Position numbers and translations under genes: made by a program. Of a DNA stretch of 64,000 bases, positions 34,330-43,566 are shown piece after piece. The notes beneath the pieces were generated by a model, which saw only the letters and a list, made by a program, of their open reading frames with translations, was not told the DNA's origin and did not search any database. The number at the start of each line of letters is the position of its first letter. Position 1 is the stretch's first letter. The stretch is from Pseudoduganella lutea (GTDB lineage Bacteria; Pseudomonadota; Gammaproteobacteria; Burkholderiales; Burkholderiaceae_D). Location: assembly GCF_004209755.1 (NCBI RefSeq), contig NZ_CP035913.1:3224001-3288000 (forward strand), given 5' to 3'.

Positions 34330-34751
34330 TTGCCGGCCTCCTGCAGCTTGCCGGGTGCGATGGCGCCATCCGAGCGGCCCTTCAGGTAGGCGTACAGGTT
34401 GTCGATATTGTCGACCACCTGCTGGCTGCCGTCGAAGTTGGGCATGCCCTTGTCGATCCGGCCTTGCAGCACCGTCTTCTTGAAGTCTTCCTTTGACAGC
34501 CCCTTCATGCTTGCGGTCAGCGCGGGGCCGACGGCGCCTTCCTGCTGCGCGCCGTGGCACCGCTCGCACGCCAGCGCGCGCCAGGTGCGCCAGCCGCTCA
34601 TCGTCCGTGCATCGACCTTGTTGCCGTCCACGACCTGGTAGGGCGTGGCGTCGGCCAGCGCCGCCGGCGCGGCCACGCACATGGCCAGCGCCATGCCATG
34701 CACCGCGCAACGGACCCAACGTACGTGATGGTGAAATGATAGTTTGCTCAC
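34326..34751 (-). CDS. xoxG: c-type cytochrome, likely XoxF electron acceptor (XoxG-like)
   Basis: A 141-residue exported monohaem cytochrome. The signal peptide (AVHGMALAMCVAAPAALA) is followed by LACERCHGAQQEGAVGPALT with the CxxCH haem site, and IDKGMPNFDGSQQ supplies the Met ligand. XoxG proteins are the electron acceptors of XoxF enzymes; the coupling with xoxJ supports this. AGGAAG precedes the ATG. Assignment to XoxG rather than another small cytochrome rests on context. Confidence 0.88.
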   Translation of the reverse strand: MSKLSFHHHVRWVRCAVHGMALAMCVAAPAALADATPYQVVDGNKVDARTMSGWRTWRALACERCHGAQQEGAVGPALTASMKGLSKEDFKKTVLQGRIDKGMPNFDGSQQVVDNIDNLYAYLKGRSDGAIAPGKLQEAGK

Positions 34752-34769
34752 ATCGGCTTCCTGTCAAAA

Positions 34770-35126
34770 TTAACCGCGCTGGCGCAGCATGCAGGCCTTG
34801 GCCGCATCGGCCTGGATCGTCTTGTACTTCGCGGCCATGGCCTTGACGCCTGGCGGGTCGCGGAACTCGGCGCCGCGCGGCCCTTCCAGCGTCTGGTAGC
34901 GCAGCGCGGCGGACATCGTCACATAGTCGTCGTACGCCAGTTGCGCGCCGACCCGGTCGATCACGCAGGCGCACTGGTACAGGGTTTCCTGCTTGCCGCC
35001 ATGGTTGTTCATGCACTCGAGCACGTACTCGACCCGTGCCACGGTGGGGAAATCGTTCGCGGGCGCGGCAGGTGTTGCTCCGGCAAGCGAGGGGAGCAGC
35101 AGCGCCGCGGCAAGGATCGGCCTCAT
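34770..35126 (-). CDS. Small Cys-containing exported protein of the xox operon
   Basis: A 118-residue protein with signal peptide RPILAAALLLPSLAGATPA. The mature part has VLECMNNHGGKQETLYQCAC, with three Cys residues, and a fourth Cys near the end (AKACMLRQRG). The pattern suggests disulfides in the periplasm. GAGGAGG lies seven bases before the ATG at 35126; the frame extends 22 codons further without a signal. It sits 10 bases after gfa and 18 before the cytochrome gene, so it is part of the operon. Function unknown. Confidence 0.8.
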   Translation of the reverse strand: MRPILAAALLLPSLAGATPAAPANDFPTVARVEYVLECMNNHGGKQETLYQCACVIDRVGAQLAYDDYVTMSAALRYQTLEGPRGAEFRDPPGVKAMAAKYKTIQADAAKACMLRQRG

Positions 35127-35136
35127 GCGCGCCTCC

Positions 35137-35715
35137 TCAGCCGGCCTGGTGCAGCGTGCCCGCCCGTTTCGCGGCATTGGTGGCCAGCGCATCCATCAGC
35201 GGCGGCGACAGGCAATCGTAGTAGGGCAGCCCGAGCTCACCCAGGCGTGCGCGGATCGCCCCCATCTGTTCCGGATCGGCACCCGACTCGATGACGGACG
35301 AGACGAACGCGGCGAACGTGGGCGGCGCCCAGCCCGCTTCGCGCGACAGTTCCGTGTGCACGAAGTCCAGGCCGTAGAACGCGTGCTGGTCGTTGTCGAT
35401 GCGCCCATACAGGTGCACGCCGCAGCCGGTGCAGGCATGGCGGCGGATCGTGGCGGCCGGGTCCACCACCTGCAGCTTGTGGCCGTTGGCGGTGACTTCG
35501 ACCTTGTCGCGGCCGACCACGGCGACTTGCGAAAACAGCGCGCCGTCAGGCTTCCAGCATTTGGTGCAGCCGCAGGCGTGGTTGTGCGCCACCTGGCTGC
35601 CGATGCGCACGGTGACGGGATCGGTGGCGCAGCGGCACGTCAGCGTGCCGCCCTGGAAGCCCGGCGTTTCCGGGGCGATGCCCGCATCGATGGCGGGATG
35701 GATATGGATGGCCAT
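35137..35715 (-). CDS. gfa: S-(hydroxymethyl)glutathione synthase (glutathione-dependent formaldehyde-activating enzyme)
   Basis: This 192-residue zinc enzyme speeds the condensation of formaldehyde with glutathione, feeding FrmA. The Cys-rich GFA/CENP-V fold is clear: [25 protein letters not shown] and [15 protein letters not shown] supply the zinc ligands. The ATG at 35715 has GAGGAGA upstream. It lies 52 bases behind frmA, giving the usual pair for formaldehyde made by methanol oxidation. No signal peptide is seen, so it is cytoplasmic. Confidence 0.95.
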   Translation of the reverse strand: MAIHIHPAIDAGIAPETPGFQGGTLTCRCATDPVTVRIGSQVAHNHACGCTKCWKPDGALFSQVAVVGRDKVEVTANGHKLQVVDPAATIRRHACTGCGVHLYGRIDNDQHAFYGLDFVHTELSREAGWAPPTFAAFVSSVIESGADPEQMGAIRARLGELGLPYYDCLSPPLMDALATNAAKRAGTLHQAG

Positions 35716-35767
35716 GCTGTGTCTCCTCGTTGTGATTCGTGATTCGTTACGCCTGATGCGGGACGGG

Positions 35768-36874
35768 TCAGTACAGGACAACGGAACGGATCGATTCGCC
35801 CCGCTTCATCAGGTCGAAGCCTTCGTTGATGCGCTCGAGTGGCAGGGTGTGGGTGATCAGGTCGTCGATGTTGAGCTTGCCGTCCATGTACCAGTCGACG
35901 ATCTTCGGCACGTCGGTGCGGCCGCGCGCGCCGCCGAAGGCGGAACCTTTCCATTGGCGGCCCGTGACGAGCTGGAATGGCCGCGTGGCGATTTCCTCGC
36001 CGGCGGCCGCCACGCCGATGATGAACGACTGGCCCCAGCCCTTGTGCGTGCACTCGAGCGCCTGGCGCATCAGCGCCGTATTGCCGACGCACTCGAACGA
36101 GTAATCGGCGCCGCCCCCCGTCAACTGCACGATGTGGTCGACGACGTTTTCCACGTCGCGCGGATTGACGAAGTCCGTCATGCCGAAGCGGCGCGCGATG
36201 TCGACCCGGCCCGGATTGATGTCGATGCCGATGATGCGGTCCGCGCCGACCATCTTGGCGCCCTGGATGACGTTCAGCCCGATCCCGCCCAGCCCGAACA
36301 CGGCCACGTTGGCGCCTGCTTCCACCTTCGCCGAGAACACGACGGCGCCGACGCCCGTGGTCACGCCGCAGCCGATGTAGCACGCCTTGTCGAACGGCGC
36401 ATCCGGGCGGATCTTCGCCAGCGCGATCTCGGGCACCACGATGTAGTTCGAGAAGGTCGACGTGCCCATGTAGTGCAGGATGGGCTTGCCGTCGAGGGTG
36501 AAGCGGCTGGTACCGTCCGGCATCAGGCCGCGCCCCTGCGTCGCCCGGATCGACTGGCACAGGTTGGTCTTGCGGGACAGGCAGAACTTGCACTGCCGGC
36601 ACTCCGGCGTATACAGCGGGATCACATGGTCGCCGGCCCGCACCGACGTCACGCCCGCCCCCGTTTCTAGCACGACGCCGGCGCCTTCATGGCCCAGGAT
36701 CGCCGGGAACAGGCCTTCGGGATCGGCGCCCGACAAGGTGTAGTAGTCGGTATGGCAGATGCCGGTGGCCTTGATTTCCACCAGTACCTCGCCGGCCTGC
36801 GGCGGTGCAAGGTCCACGGTCTCGATCGTCAGCGGGGCGCCCGCCTGCCAGGCAATGGCAGCTTTTGTCTTCAT
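35768..36874 (-). CDS. frmA: S-(hydroxymethyl)glutathione dehydrogenase / class III alcohol dehydrogenase
   Basis: This 368-residue zinc enzyme oxidises S-hydroxymethylglutathione to S-formylglutathione with NAD. Catalytic zinc ligands appear in [10 protein letters not shown] and [10 protein letters not shown], the structural zinc site in [15 protein letters not shown], and the Rossmann motif in [20 protein letters not shown] followed by DRIIGIDIN. Length is typical. The ATG at 36874 has AGGAGAGACG before it. It heads the operon frmA-gfa-small protein-xoxG-xoxJ-ATP-grasp. No S-formylglutathione hydrolase (FrmB) is seen in the window; it must lie elsewhere. Confidence 0.96.
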   Translation of the reverse strand: MKTKAAIAWQAGAPLTIETVDLAPPQAGEVLVEIKATGICHTDYYTLSGADPEGLFPAILGHEGAGVVLETGAGVTSVRAGDHVIPLYTPECRQCKFCLSRKTNLCQSIRATQGRGLMPDGTSRFTLDGKPILHYMGTSTFSNYIVVPEIALAKIRPDAPFDKACYIGCGVTTGVGAVVFSAKVEAGANVAVFGLGGIGLNVIQGAKMVGADRIIGIDINPGRVDIARRFGMTDFVNPRDVENVVDHIVQLTGGGADYSFECVGNTALMRQALECTHKGWGQSFIIGVAAAGEEIATRPFQLVTGRQWKGSAFGGARGRTDVPKIVDWYMDGKLNIDDLITHTLPLERINEGFDLMKRGESIRSVVLY

Positions 36875-37081
36875 CGTCTCTCCTGGGGCGCCGGACCGTT
36901 CCGGTGCCATGGCGCGGCGCACGGCGGCCGCAAGAAGGTAATGGCAAATTGCGTGCCAATGATCCTGGCAGGACAAATACGGGGGATCGTGCAGGGAGCG
37001 TGCCTTGAACGCGGTATCGCGCGGGACGGTTGTGCAGGATCGGATCACCTGGCGGCGCGGCTGTTCCGTTTCCGGGTCGTG

Positions 37082-39424
37082 TCAGAAACGGTAGCGCAGG
37101 CCGGCCAGCACCGTGCGCGGCGCACCGGGCGCGACAAAGCGTGCCGGTGCCGCATCGGCGCCGGGCGCCAACGGCCGGCCACCGGGGAAGACATCGTCCG
37201 CCACGGTGCCGTAGGTTTCAAAGCGCCGGTCGAACACATTGTTGACACGCACAAACACTTCCCAGCCGGGTGCCGGCTGCCAGCCGGCGCGCAGGTGCAG
37301 CAGGGCATGGCCGCGGATGCGCCAGTCGGCCCGCTGCGGCGGCTCGCCGTCCTCGGCATCCTCCGTCAGGCCGTCCTCGTTGCCCTGCGTGAGCAGGTTC
37401 GAGACCGCCAGCACGTCCACGCCCACGGTCCAGCCGGGCGCGGGGGCCCAGTCGGCGCCCAGCTTCAGCGTGTGCCGCGGCAGGCCCGCCAGCCGCGTTC
37501 CCGAAGTTGCGCGCACATTGCGGGCGCCTGTGAACAGCACGCCATCGGCGGCATACACGGCGGCCAGGTAACTGTAGCTGGCCCGCAGCGTGACGTCGCC
37601 CAGCCGCGCCGTGCCGCTGGCATCGACGCCCGCGTGGCGCGTGCGTGGGAAATTGGCGAAGTAGCCCTGCTGGCTGGTGCCGGCACTATGGAACAGGATG
37701 TCGTCGCGGTTCACGGTGCGGTACAGCGACAGTGCCGCGTCAACGTTGGCCGTGCGCCAGCGCGCGCCCATTTCAACGGTGCGCGACACCACCTGGCTCA
37801 GGTAGGGGTCCGCCTGCAGACCCACCGGCAGGCGGCAAGGCTGTTCCGGATCGGCACACCCCAGCTCGATCACGGTGGGCACGCGGTTGCTTTGCGCCAC
37901 GTTGGCAAACAGCGTCAGCGCGGCATCGACCTGCCGGGCAATGCCGAGCGACGGGTTGAGCTTGCGGTAGGTGAAGGCCTCGCGCGGCTGCACGCCATCG
38001 TCGTTCGTCAGCGTATTCGCCACCCGGGCATGGTTGAACCGCGCCGACAGCGTGGCATAGGAGCCGGGCGCCAGCCGCCACGTGTCGCTCGCGTAGAGGC
38101 CCGCCATGCGGGCACGGCCGGTGACTGACGAGGACGGTTCACGTTCCTCCTCCGGATCGGCCAGCACTTCGCGCGAGGCGCTGAAGAAGCCTTCCTGCTC
38201 GAACTGGGCAAAGCGGACGCGGTTGCGGTCGAACGACAGGCCCGCGCTCAGCTGGTGATCGCCGCGCGTGACGGCCAGCTGGACGCTGGCGCCTTCGCCG
38301 CGCTGTCGCGAAGCCGTGGTGTTCAGTACCGCCGGATGGGCTGGTGGATGGGCGCCCGCGTCGCAGTCCGCATCGTCCGGCTCTTCGGCGCAGGCGTCCT
38401 CGCCGGCGTCGTCGTTCACATCGCCATTGACGGTGTCGCGCCGGCTGTGGCGCACATAGGCGGACGCCGTCAGCGCGGCGCCGCTGTCCAGCTGCTGCTC
38501 CAGGTTGACGGCCAGCTGGCCGAGCCGGTTACGCGTGCGGTCGGGGTGGGTATAGACGGCGCGACGGTCCAGGTCGTACAGGCCGGGCGCGTCCGCCGTG
38601 CCCGCCGGTAGCAGCCCGTTGCCGAGCAGCCTGCTGCGCCCGCCCAGCAGCGACACGCTCCAGTCGGATGCACCCGCGGTACGGCCCACTTTGAGGAACA
38701 CGTTGCCGAGCCGGCCCGCCGAGTGGTCGCGCCAGCCGTCCTCGTCGAAGGACGTTGCCGCCAGCAGCGTATGCCATCCAGCCGCCTCGGCGCCGTAGGA
38801 CAGGTCAAGCCGGCGGCGCGCACCGCTGCCCAGCGTGGCTTCCACCATCAGGCCGGGATGGCTGCGGCCCGACTTGGTCGTCAGCGCCAGCGCGCCACCC
38901 AGCGTATTCAGGCCATACAGCGGGTTCGAGCCGGGCACCAGCAGGATCGCGCCCAGCGCCGCTTCCGGCACCATGTCCCAGTTGACCACGTCGCCGAACG
39001 GCTCGTTGACGCGCACGCCGTCGAGGTACACGGACAGGCCCTGGCCCGAGCCCAGCACGGGCGACGCCCGGTAGCCGCGGAACGTGACGTCGGTCTGGAA
39101 CGGGCTGCCGGAAATGTCGTTGACGTGGATGCCGGCCGCATGGCGCGACAGGTAGTCGGCCAGGGTATCGGCGCGTGCCTGCGAAACGTCCCAGTCGGTG
39201 GCGCGCTGCACCGCATAGGGCAGGCGGTCGCGCTCGATGGCGGCGGCCGATTGCGGTGCGATGCCGACGATTTCCACGATCGGCAGCGGACCCAGGGGGA
39301 AGTCCGGCGTGCCGGACATCGCGGCGGGAGCAAGCAGCACGGCGCCGACGGCAAGTAAACAGGCAGTGTGCCGGGCTGGCCGGCCGGCTTTCGAACGTTT
39401 CAAGATAGGACTCGCGGGTGGCAA
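37082..39424 (-). CDS. TonB-dependent receptor, candidate lanthanide-complex importer
   Basis: This 780-residue outer-membrane receptor has signal CLLAVGAVLLAPAAMSG, a plug domain (GSPFQTDVTFRGYRASPVLG, then SVYLDGVRVNEPFGDVVNWD and NPLYGLNTLGGALALTTKSG) and a barrel ending GLRYRF. Between two barrel strands, about residues 331-357 (38355-38430), lies an insert rich in Asp and Glu with two Cys: GDVNDDAGEDACAEEPDD and onward. Receptors of this type beside XoxF genes (LutH and relatives) import lanthanides, so this is a good candidate; the acidic insert could bind metal. Both points are inference. The start is uncertain: TTG 39424 gives the longest product, and TTG 39403 gives a cleaner signal peptide. 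Confidence 0.87.
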   Translation of the reverse strand: MPPASPILKRSKAGRPARHTACLLAVGAVLLAPAAMSGTPDFPLGPLPIVEIVGIAPQSAAAIERDRLPYAVQRATDWDVSQARADTLADYLSRHAAGIHVNDISGSPFQTDVTFRGYRASPVLGSGQGLSVYLDGVRVNEPFGDVVNWDMVPEAALGAILLVPGSNPLYGLNTLGGALALTTKSGRSHPGLMVEATLGSGARRRLDLSYGAEAAGWHTLLAATSFDEDGWRDHSAGRLGNVFLKVGRTAGASDWSVSLLGGRSRLLGNGLLPAGTADAPGLYDLDRRAVYTHPDRTRNRLGQLAVNLEQQLDSGAALTASAYVRHSRRDTVNGDVNDDAGEDACAEEPDDADCDAGAHPPAHPAVLNTTASRQRGEGASVQLAVTRGDHQLSAGLSFDRNRVRFAQFEQEGFFSASREVLADPEEEREPSSSVTGRARMAGLYASDTWRLAPGSYATLSARFNHARVANTLTNDDGVQPREAFTYRKLNPSLGIARQVDAALTLFANVAQSNRVPTVIELGCADPEQPCRLPVGLQADPYLSQVVSRTVEMGARWRTANVDAALSLYRTVNRDDILFHSAGTSQQGYFANFPRTRHAGVDASGTARLGDVTLRASYSYLAAVYAADGVLFTGARNVRATSGTRLAGLPRHTLKLGADWAPAPGWTVGVDVLAVSNLLTQGNEDGLTEDAEDGEPPQRADWRIRGHALLHLRAGWQPAPGWEVFVRVNNVFDRRFETYGTVADDVFPGGRPLAPGADAAPARFVAPGAPRTVLAGLRYRF

Positions 39425-39581
39425 TATCGCTGAGTCTTATCCTGAAGCTAATTGCATGCCATGCATGGCTGGAGGGGGACTGTACCTGATCCGGTACAGT
39501 TGCGCCGAAGACGGTTCAATCGCCAGCCTGGGCACGGCAGGCGCCCAATCAGCCCGGCCGGTTTCAGTCCGCGTCGGGCGG

Positions 39582-39714
39582 TAATGCCGTTCAGATAAGC
39601 CAACCCCAACGGCAGATGCCGGGGTCAGACCCCGCGGGTCTGACCCCAGACCTTCGCTTTTGGGGTGTATGCATGCGGATTCGACATGGCCCGAACGCTA
39701 ACTGAACGGCATTA
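39582..39714. mobile_element. 133-bp mini-element with terminal inverted repeats
   Basis: TAATGCCGTTCAG at 39582-39594 and its exact reverse complement at 39702-39714 bound 133 bases. Inside, GGGGTCAGACCC (39621-39632) pairs perfectly with GGGTCTGACCCC (39636-39647) across a three-base loop. The element has no gene of its own and looks like a MITE or REP-derived unit. It occupies the region between the TonB receptor start and the response regulator stop, so it may influence receptor transcription. Apart from it, 39425-39760 holds no visible gene. Confidence 0.7.
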
Positions 39715-39760
39715 GCCCCAGGCAGAGCTTTTTCCGCTGAAACTAAAGTTCCGTGGAGGC

Positions 39761-40444
39761 TTACTGCGACCACGCGGAAGGGGAGAACAAGTAGCCTTCG
39801 CCCCACACGGTCTTGATCTTTTCCGAATCCGTATCGTCGAACTTGCGGCGCAGTTTCGAGATGCTGTTGTCGATGCTGCGGTCGAGGCCGTCGAACTCGA
39901 TGCCGCGCATTTTCTTCAGCAAGGCATCGCGCGACAGCACGGTGCCGGCCGATTCGGCCAGCACGAGCAGCAGCTTGTATTCGGTATTGCTCAGCACGCA
40001 GGGTTCGCCGCGCCAGGTGACCGTGCGGTCGCTGGTGGCGATCGACAGCGCGCCGAACGTGAGCGCATCGCCGGCGCTCTTGCCCTGGGCGCGGCGCAGC
40101 AGCGCACGCAGGCGGGCCAGCAGCACGCGCGGCTGCACGGGCTTGTTGATGAAGTCGTCCGCGCCCTGTTCGAGCAGCGATACCTCGTCGTACGAATCCT
40201 CGCGCGCCGTCATGATCAGGATCGGCACCTTCGTGATGTCGCGCAACTGGCGGCACACGAGCATGCCGTCCAGGCCGGGCAGCATCAGGTCCAGCACCAC
40301 GATGTCGGGCGGGCTGGCCTTGAAGCGTGCCAACGCTTCGTCGCCGCGGCTCACCACGTCCACCTTGAATTCATAGCCCGCAAGATATTCCGTGACCAGG
40401 TCGGCCAGGCGGGCATCGTCTTCCACCAGCATCACTCGATACAT
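39761..40444 (-). CDS. OmpR-family response regulator (RstA-like) without an adjacent kinase
   Basis: A 227-residue regulator: receiver domain MLVEDDARLADLVTEYLAGY, phospho-acceptor in DIVVLDLMLPGLDG, switch Lys in DDFINKPVQPR, then a C-terminal winged helix ending RKFDDTDSEKIKTVWGEGYL. TAGGAG precedes the ATG. No kinase gene adjoins. The RstB-like kinase 18 kb to the left also lacks a regulator and shares the 11-base TCTTATACAAT promoter segment, so they are candidate partners. Confidence 0.93.
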   Translation of the reverse strand: MYRVMLVEDDARLADLVTEYLAGYEFKVDVVSRGDEALARFKASPPDIVVLDLMLPGLDGMLVCRQLRDITKVPILIMTAREDSYDEVSLLEQGADDFINKPVQPRVLLARLRALLRRAQGKSAGDALTFGALSIATSDRTVTWRGEPCVLSNTEYKLLLVLAESAGTVLSRDALLKKMRGIEFDGLDRSIDNSISKLRRKFDDTDSEKIKTVWGEGYLFSPSAWSQ

Positions 40445-40464
40445 AGCAAATCTCCTATTTGTCT

Positions 40465-40475
40465 ATTGTATAAGA
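40465..40475 (-). promoter_or_regulatory. Promoter -10 region of the RstA-like regulator gene
   Basis: On the coding strand this is TCTTATACAAT, identical over 11 bases to the segment in front of the RstB-like kinase gene at 21648-21658, and with ATTG just upstream in both. Here the ATG lies 20 bases after it with a good ribosome site between. A T-rich stretch lies about 15 bases upstream of it. Confidence 0.5.
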
Positions 40476-40538
40476 GCAATGGCAAAAAAAGATCATCTGG
40501 CACGCCGGGAGTACAAAACCATACAGTTTCGCGACAAC

Positions 40539-41666
40539 TCACAGCGCCCGGGCGATCAGCAGTTTCTGGATGTCGGACGTGCCCTCGTAGATCTGGCAGA
40601 CGCGCACGTCGCGGTAGATCCGTTCCACAGGGAAGTCGGACACGTAACCATAACCGCCATGCACCTGGATCGCATCCGAGCACACCCGTTCCGCCATTTC
40701 GGACGCGAACAGCTTGGCCATCGCCGCTTCCTTGAGGCAGGGCAGTCCGGCATCCTTCATCGACGCCGCATGCAGGATCAACTGGCGCGCGGCCTCGATC
40801 TGCGTTGCCATCTCGGAGAGTTTGAATTGTACCGACTGGTGCTGGAAGATTGGTTGCCCAAATGTCTCACGTTCCTTCGCATAGGCAAGCGCGGCTTCGA
40901 AGGCTGCGCGGGCCATGCCCACCGCCTGCGACGCAATGCCGATGCGGCCGCCTTCCAGGCCGGACAGGGCGATCTTGTAGCCCATGCCTTCCTCGCCGAT
41001 CAGGTTGGCTGCGGGAATGCGGCAATTGTCGAACACGATCTGCGCCGTGTCAGACGAATGCTGGCCCATCTTCTGCTCGAGGCCGGCAACGATGTAGCCC
41101 GGGGCCGAGGTCGGCACCCAGAAGGCGCTGATGCCTTTCTTGCCGGCCGCCTTGTCGGTCACCGCCAGCACGATGGCCACGTCCGCGTATTTGCCGGACG
41201 TGATGAATTGCTTGGTGCCGTTGATGACGTAATCGTTGCCGTCGCGCGTGGCCGTGGTGCGCAGGGCGGCCGCGTCGCTGCCGGTATGCGGCTCGGTCAG
41301 GCAAAACGCGCCCAGCATCGCGCCGGCTGCAAGCGGGCGCAGCCATTGCTCTTTCTGCGCCGCGTTCGCATACATCATCGCAATGCTGCACACGGGGCAA
41401 TTGTTGACGGAAATGATCGTCGACGTGCCGCCATCGCCGGCCGCGATTTCTTCCAGCACCAGCGCCAGCGACACGTAGTCGAGGCCGGCGCCGCCGAGTT
41501 CCTCCGGCACCGCCACGCCGAACGCACCCAGCGCCGCCAGTTCCTTCAGTTCCGCCTGCGGAAAGTGGTGTTCCTTGTCCCAGCGTGCCGCCTGCGGCGC
41601 CAGGCGCTCGCGCGCATAGTCGCGCAGCGCGTCGCGGATCATTTGGTGTTCTTCGCTCAGTACCAT
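40539..41666 (-). CDS. Acyl-CoA dehydrogenase (short/branched-chain type)
   Basis: A 375-residue FAD enzyme that desaturates acyl-CoA. Landmarks are FCLTEPHTGSDAAALRTTAT (FAD and substrate loop), FGQPIFQHQSVQFKLSEMAT, the HGGYGYVSDFPVERIYRDVR signature and QIYEGTSDIQKLLIARAL, where the Glu is the catalytic base of short-chain enzymes. ATG 41666 is chosen over a start 12 codons upstream because it opens on the conserved VLSEEHQMIRDALRDYARE. It is the last gene of the LiuR-linked operon and probably acts in branched-chain or short-chain acyl-CoA breakdown. Confidence 0.93.
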   Translation of the reverse strand: MVLSEEHQMIRDALRDYARERLAPQAARWDKEHHFPQAELKELAALGAFGVAVPEELGGAGLDYVSLALVLEEIAAGDGGTSTIISVNNCPVCSIAMMYANAAQKEQWLRPLAAGAMLGAFCLTEPHTGSDAAALRTTATRDGNDYVINGTKQFITSGKYADVAIVLAVTDKAAGKKGISAFWVPTSAPGYIVAGLEQKMGQHSSDTAQIVFDNCRIPAANLIGEEGMGYKIALSGLEGGRIGIASQAVGMARAAFEAALAYAKERETFGQPIFQHQSVQFKLSEMATQIEAARQLILHAASMKDAGLPCLKEAAMAKLFASEMAERVCSDAIQVHGGYGYVSDFPVERIYRDVRVCQIYEGTSDIQKLLIARAL

Positions 41667-41698
41667 GTCTCGTCCATTCTCTTTATTGTCTTGTTCGA

Positions 41699-42367
41699 TC
41701 ACCAGCCGATCGGTTGCCCGTCGTAGGTGACGAACACCGGTCTTGCCGAAGCGGCCAGGGCGGCCAGGGTGGCGCGGATGCCGCTGGCGCTGTCCGCCGG
41801 GTCGAGGTCGGCTTCGGCCCCGCCCATGTCGGTGCGCACCCAGCCGGGGTGCAGGGCCACGCAGGTGGCGCCCTGTTCGCCGAATGTCAGCGCGGTGTCG
41901 ACGAGCACCGAGTTCAGCGCCGCCTTGCTAGCGCGGTACAGCGAGCCATTTGCACTGTGCCGCTCGCTGATCGAGCCCATTCGCGACGACATGACAGCCA
42001 GCTTGCCGCCCGCCGCGGCCACCATCGGCGCAACGATCGGCAACAGACGCATCGCGGCCAGCACGTTGGTGTGCATCACGTTGTCGAAGTCGGCCTGGAC
42101 GGGGAAGCCATCGTGCCGCGGGCCGTACACGCCGGCGTTGAGGATCGCCACGTCGACGTGCTCGCCATCGAGCTTCCAGCCCAGGCCCGCCACCGCTTCG
42201 ACGTTGTTGACGTCCAGCACGTGCGTTTCCGCGCCCAGCGCGGCCAGCGCCGCGCAGTCGTCCGCCTTACGGGCCGTGGCGATCACGCGCCAGCCGGCTG
42301 CCACGTACTGGCGTGCCAGTTCAAGGCCGATGCCGCGCGAAGCACCGATGATCAATGCCACCGCCAT
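41699..42367 (-). CDS. Short-chain dehydrogenase/reductase
   Basis: This 222-residue SDR has the cofactor motif ALIIGASRGIGLELARQY (TGxxxGIG type), the NAG motif in VAILNAGVYGPR and the catalytic S..YxxxK in MSSRMGSISERHSANGSLYR, then ASKAAL. Arg residues after the second strand (TARKADD) suggest NADPH. The ATG shares a base with the thiolase stop (TGATG). It may act on a 3-hydroxyacyl intermediate in this operon, but the substrate is not evident. Confidence 0.9.
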   Translation of the reverse strand: MAVALIIGASRGIGLELARQYVAAGWRVIATARKADDCAALAALGAETHVLDVNNVEAVAGLGWKLDGEHVDVAILNAGVYGPRHDGFPVQADFDNVMHTNVLAAMRLLPIVAPMVAAAGGKLAVMSSRMGSISERHSANGSLYRASKAALNSVLVDTALTFGEQGATCVALHPGWVRTDMGGAEADLDPADSASGIRATLAALAASARPVFVTYDGQPIGW

Positions 42368-43566
42368 CAGACAAGCTCCACGCCGACCGCCGTGGCTTCG
42401 CCGCCGCCGATGCACAGCGATGCCACGCCGCGCTTGCCGCCGCGGTCTTTCAATGCCCCCAGCAGCGTGACGATGATGCGGGCGCCGGAAGCGCCGATCG
42501 GGTGGCCCAGCGCGCAGGCGCCGCCATGCACGTTGACCTTTGCATGTGGGATGTCGAGCTCGTGCATGGCCGCCATCGGCACCGCCGCGAACGCCTCGTT
42601 GATCTCGAACAGGTCCACGTCCGACACCTTCCAGCCGTTCTTGTCCAGCAGCTTCCTGATCGCGCCCACGGGGGCCGTGGTGAATTCGTTCGGCGCCAGC
42701 GCATTCGTTGCATGGCCGACCAGTTTGGCTATGACGTTCGCACCGAGCTTCTTCGCGGTGGATTCGCGCATCAGCACCAGCGCGGCGGCGCCGTCGTTGA
42801 TCGACGACGAGGACGCGGCCGTGATCGTGCCATCCTTCTTGAATGCCGGTTTCAACGTGGGGATCTTTTCCAGCTTGGCCTTGGCCGGGCCTTCATCCTT
42901 GTCGATCACGGTGTCGCCGCCGCGGCCGGAGACGGTCACCGGTGCGATTTCCCACGCGAACTTGCCGCCGGCCGACGCCGCCTGCGCGCGCTTCACGGAT
43001 TCGATCGCAAACGCGTCCTGCTGCTCGCGCGTAAAGCTGAACTTCGTCGCGCATTCCTCGGCAAACGTGCCCATCGAGCGGCCGCCGCCGGTTTTTTCAT
43101 CCTTGCTGTACGCGTCTTCCAGGCCGTCGAGCATCATGTGGTCGAACAGCATGCCGTGGCCGATGCGGTAGCCGCCGCGGCCTTTCGGCACCAGGTAGGG
43201 TGCATTGGTCATCGATTCCATGCCGCCGGCGATGACGACGTCCGCGCTGCCGGCCACCAGCTGGTCGTGCGCGAAGATCGCGGCCTGCATGGCCGAGCCG
43301 CACATTTTCGACAGCGTGACGGCACCGGTGGACGTGGGCAGGCCCGCCTTCAGCAGCGCCTGACGCGCCGGCGCCTGGCCCTGGCCCGCCATCAGGCAAT
43401 TGCCGAAATACACGTGCTCGACGAGTTCGGGCGCGATGCCGGCCCGTTCGACGGCAGCCTGGATCGCAACGGCGCCGAGGTCATTTGCGGACAGGCTGGA
43501 AAAATCGCCCTGGAAGGCGCCCATCGGGGTGCGGGCAGCGCCGACGATAACGACAGGATCATTCAT
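42367..43566 (-). CDS. Acetyl-CoA C-acyltransferase (thiolase)
   Basis: This 399-residue thiolase has the nucleophilic Cys in [20 protein letters not shown], the His in [18 protein letters not shown] and the second Cys in [16 protein letters not shown]. It splits a 3-ketoacyl-CoA or condenses two acetyl-CoA. The start [20 protein letters not shown] overlaps the aceK stop by four bases (ATGA). The length and motifs suit an acetoacetyl-CoA thiolase, which fits a leucine pathway ending in acetoacetate and acetyl-CoA. Confidence 0.94.
   Translation of the reverse strand: MNDPVVIVGAARTPMGAFQGDFSSLSANDLGAVAIQAAVERAGIAPELVEHVYFGNCLMAGQGQAPARQALLKAGLPTSTGAVTLSKMCGSAMQAAIFAHDQLVAGSADVVIAGGMESMTNAPYLVPKGRGGYRIGHGMLFDHMMLDGLEDAYSKDEKTGGGRSMGTFAEECATKFSFTREQQDAFAIESVKRAQAASAGGKFAWEIAPVTVSGRGGDTVIDKDEGPAKAKLEKIPTLKPAFKKDGTITAASSSSINDGAAALVLMRESTAKKLGANVIAKLVGHATNALAPNEFTTAPVGAIRKLLDKNGWKVSDVDLFEINEAFAAVPMAAMHELDIPHAKVNVHGGACALGHPIGASGARIIVTLLGALKDRGGKRGVASLCIGGGEATAVGVELV

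Noticed and set aside
34330..35016. Upstream extension of the XoxJ frame through the cytochrome gene
   Set aside because: The cytochrome has its own CxxCH and signal peptide in another frame, and XoxJ has a signal peptide starting at 34329.
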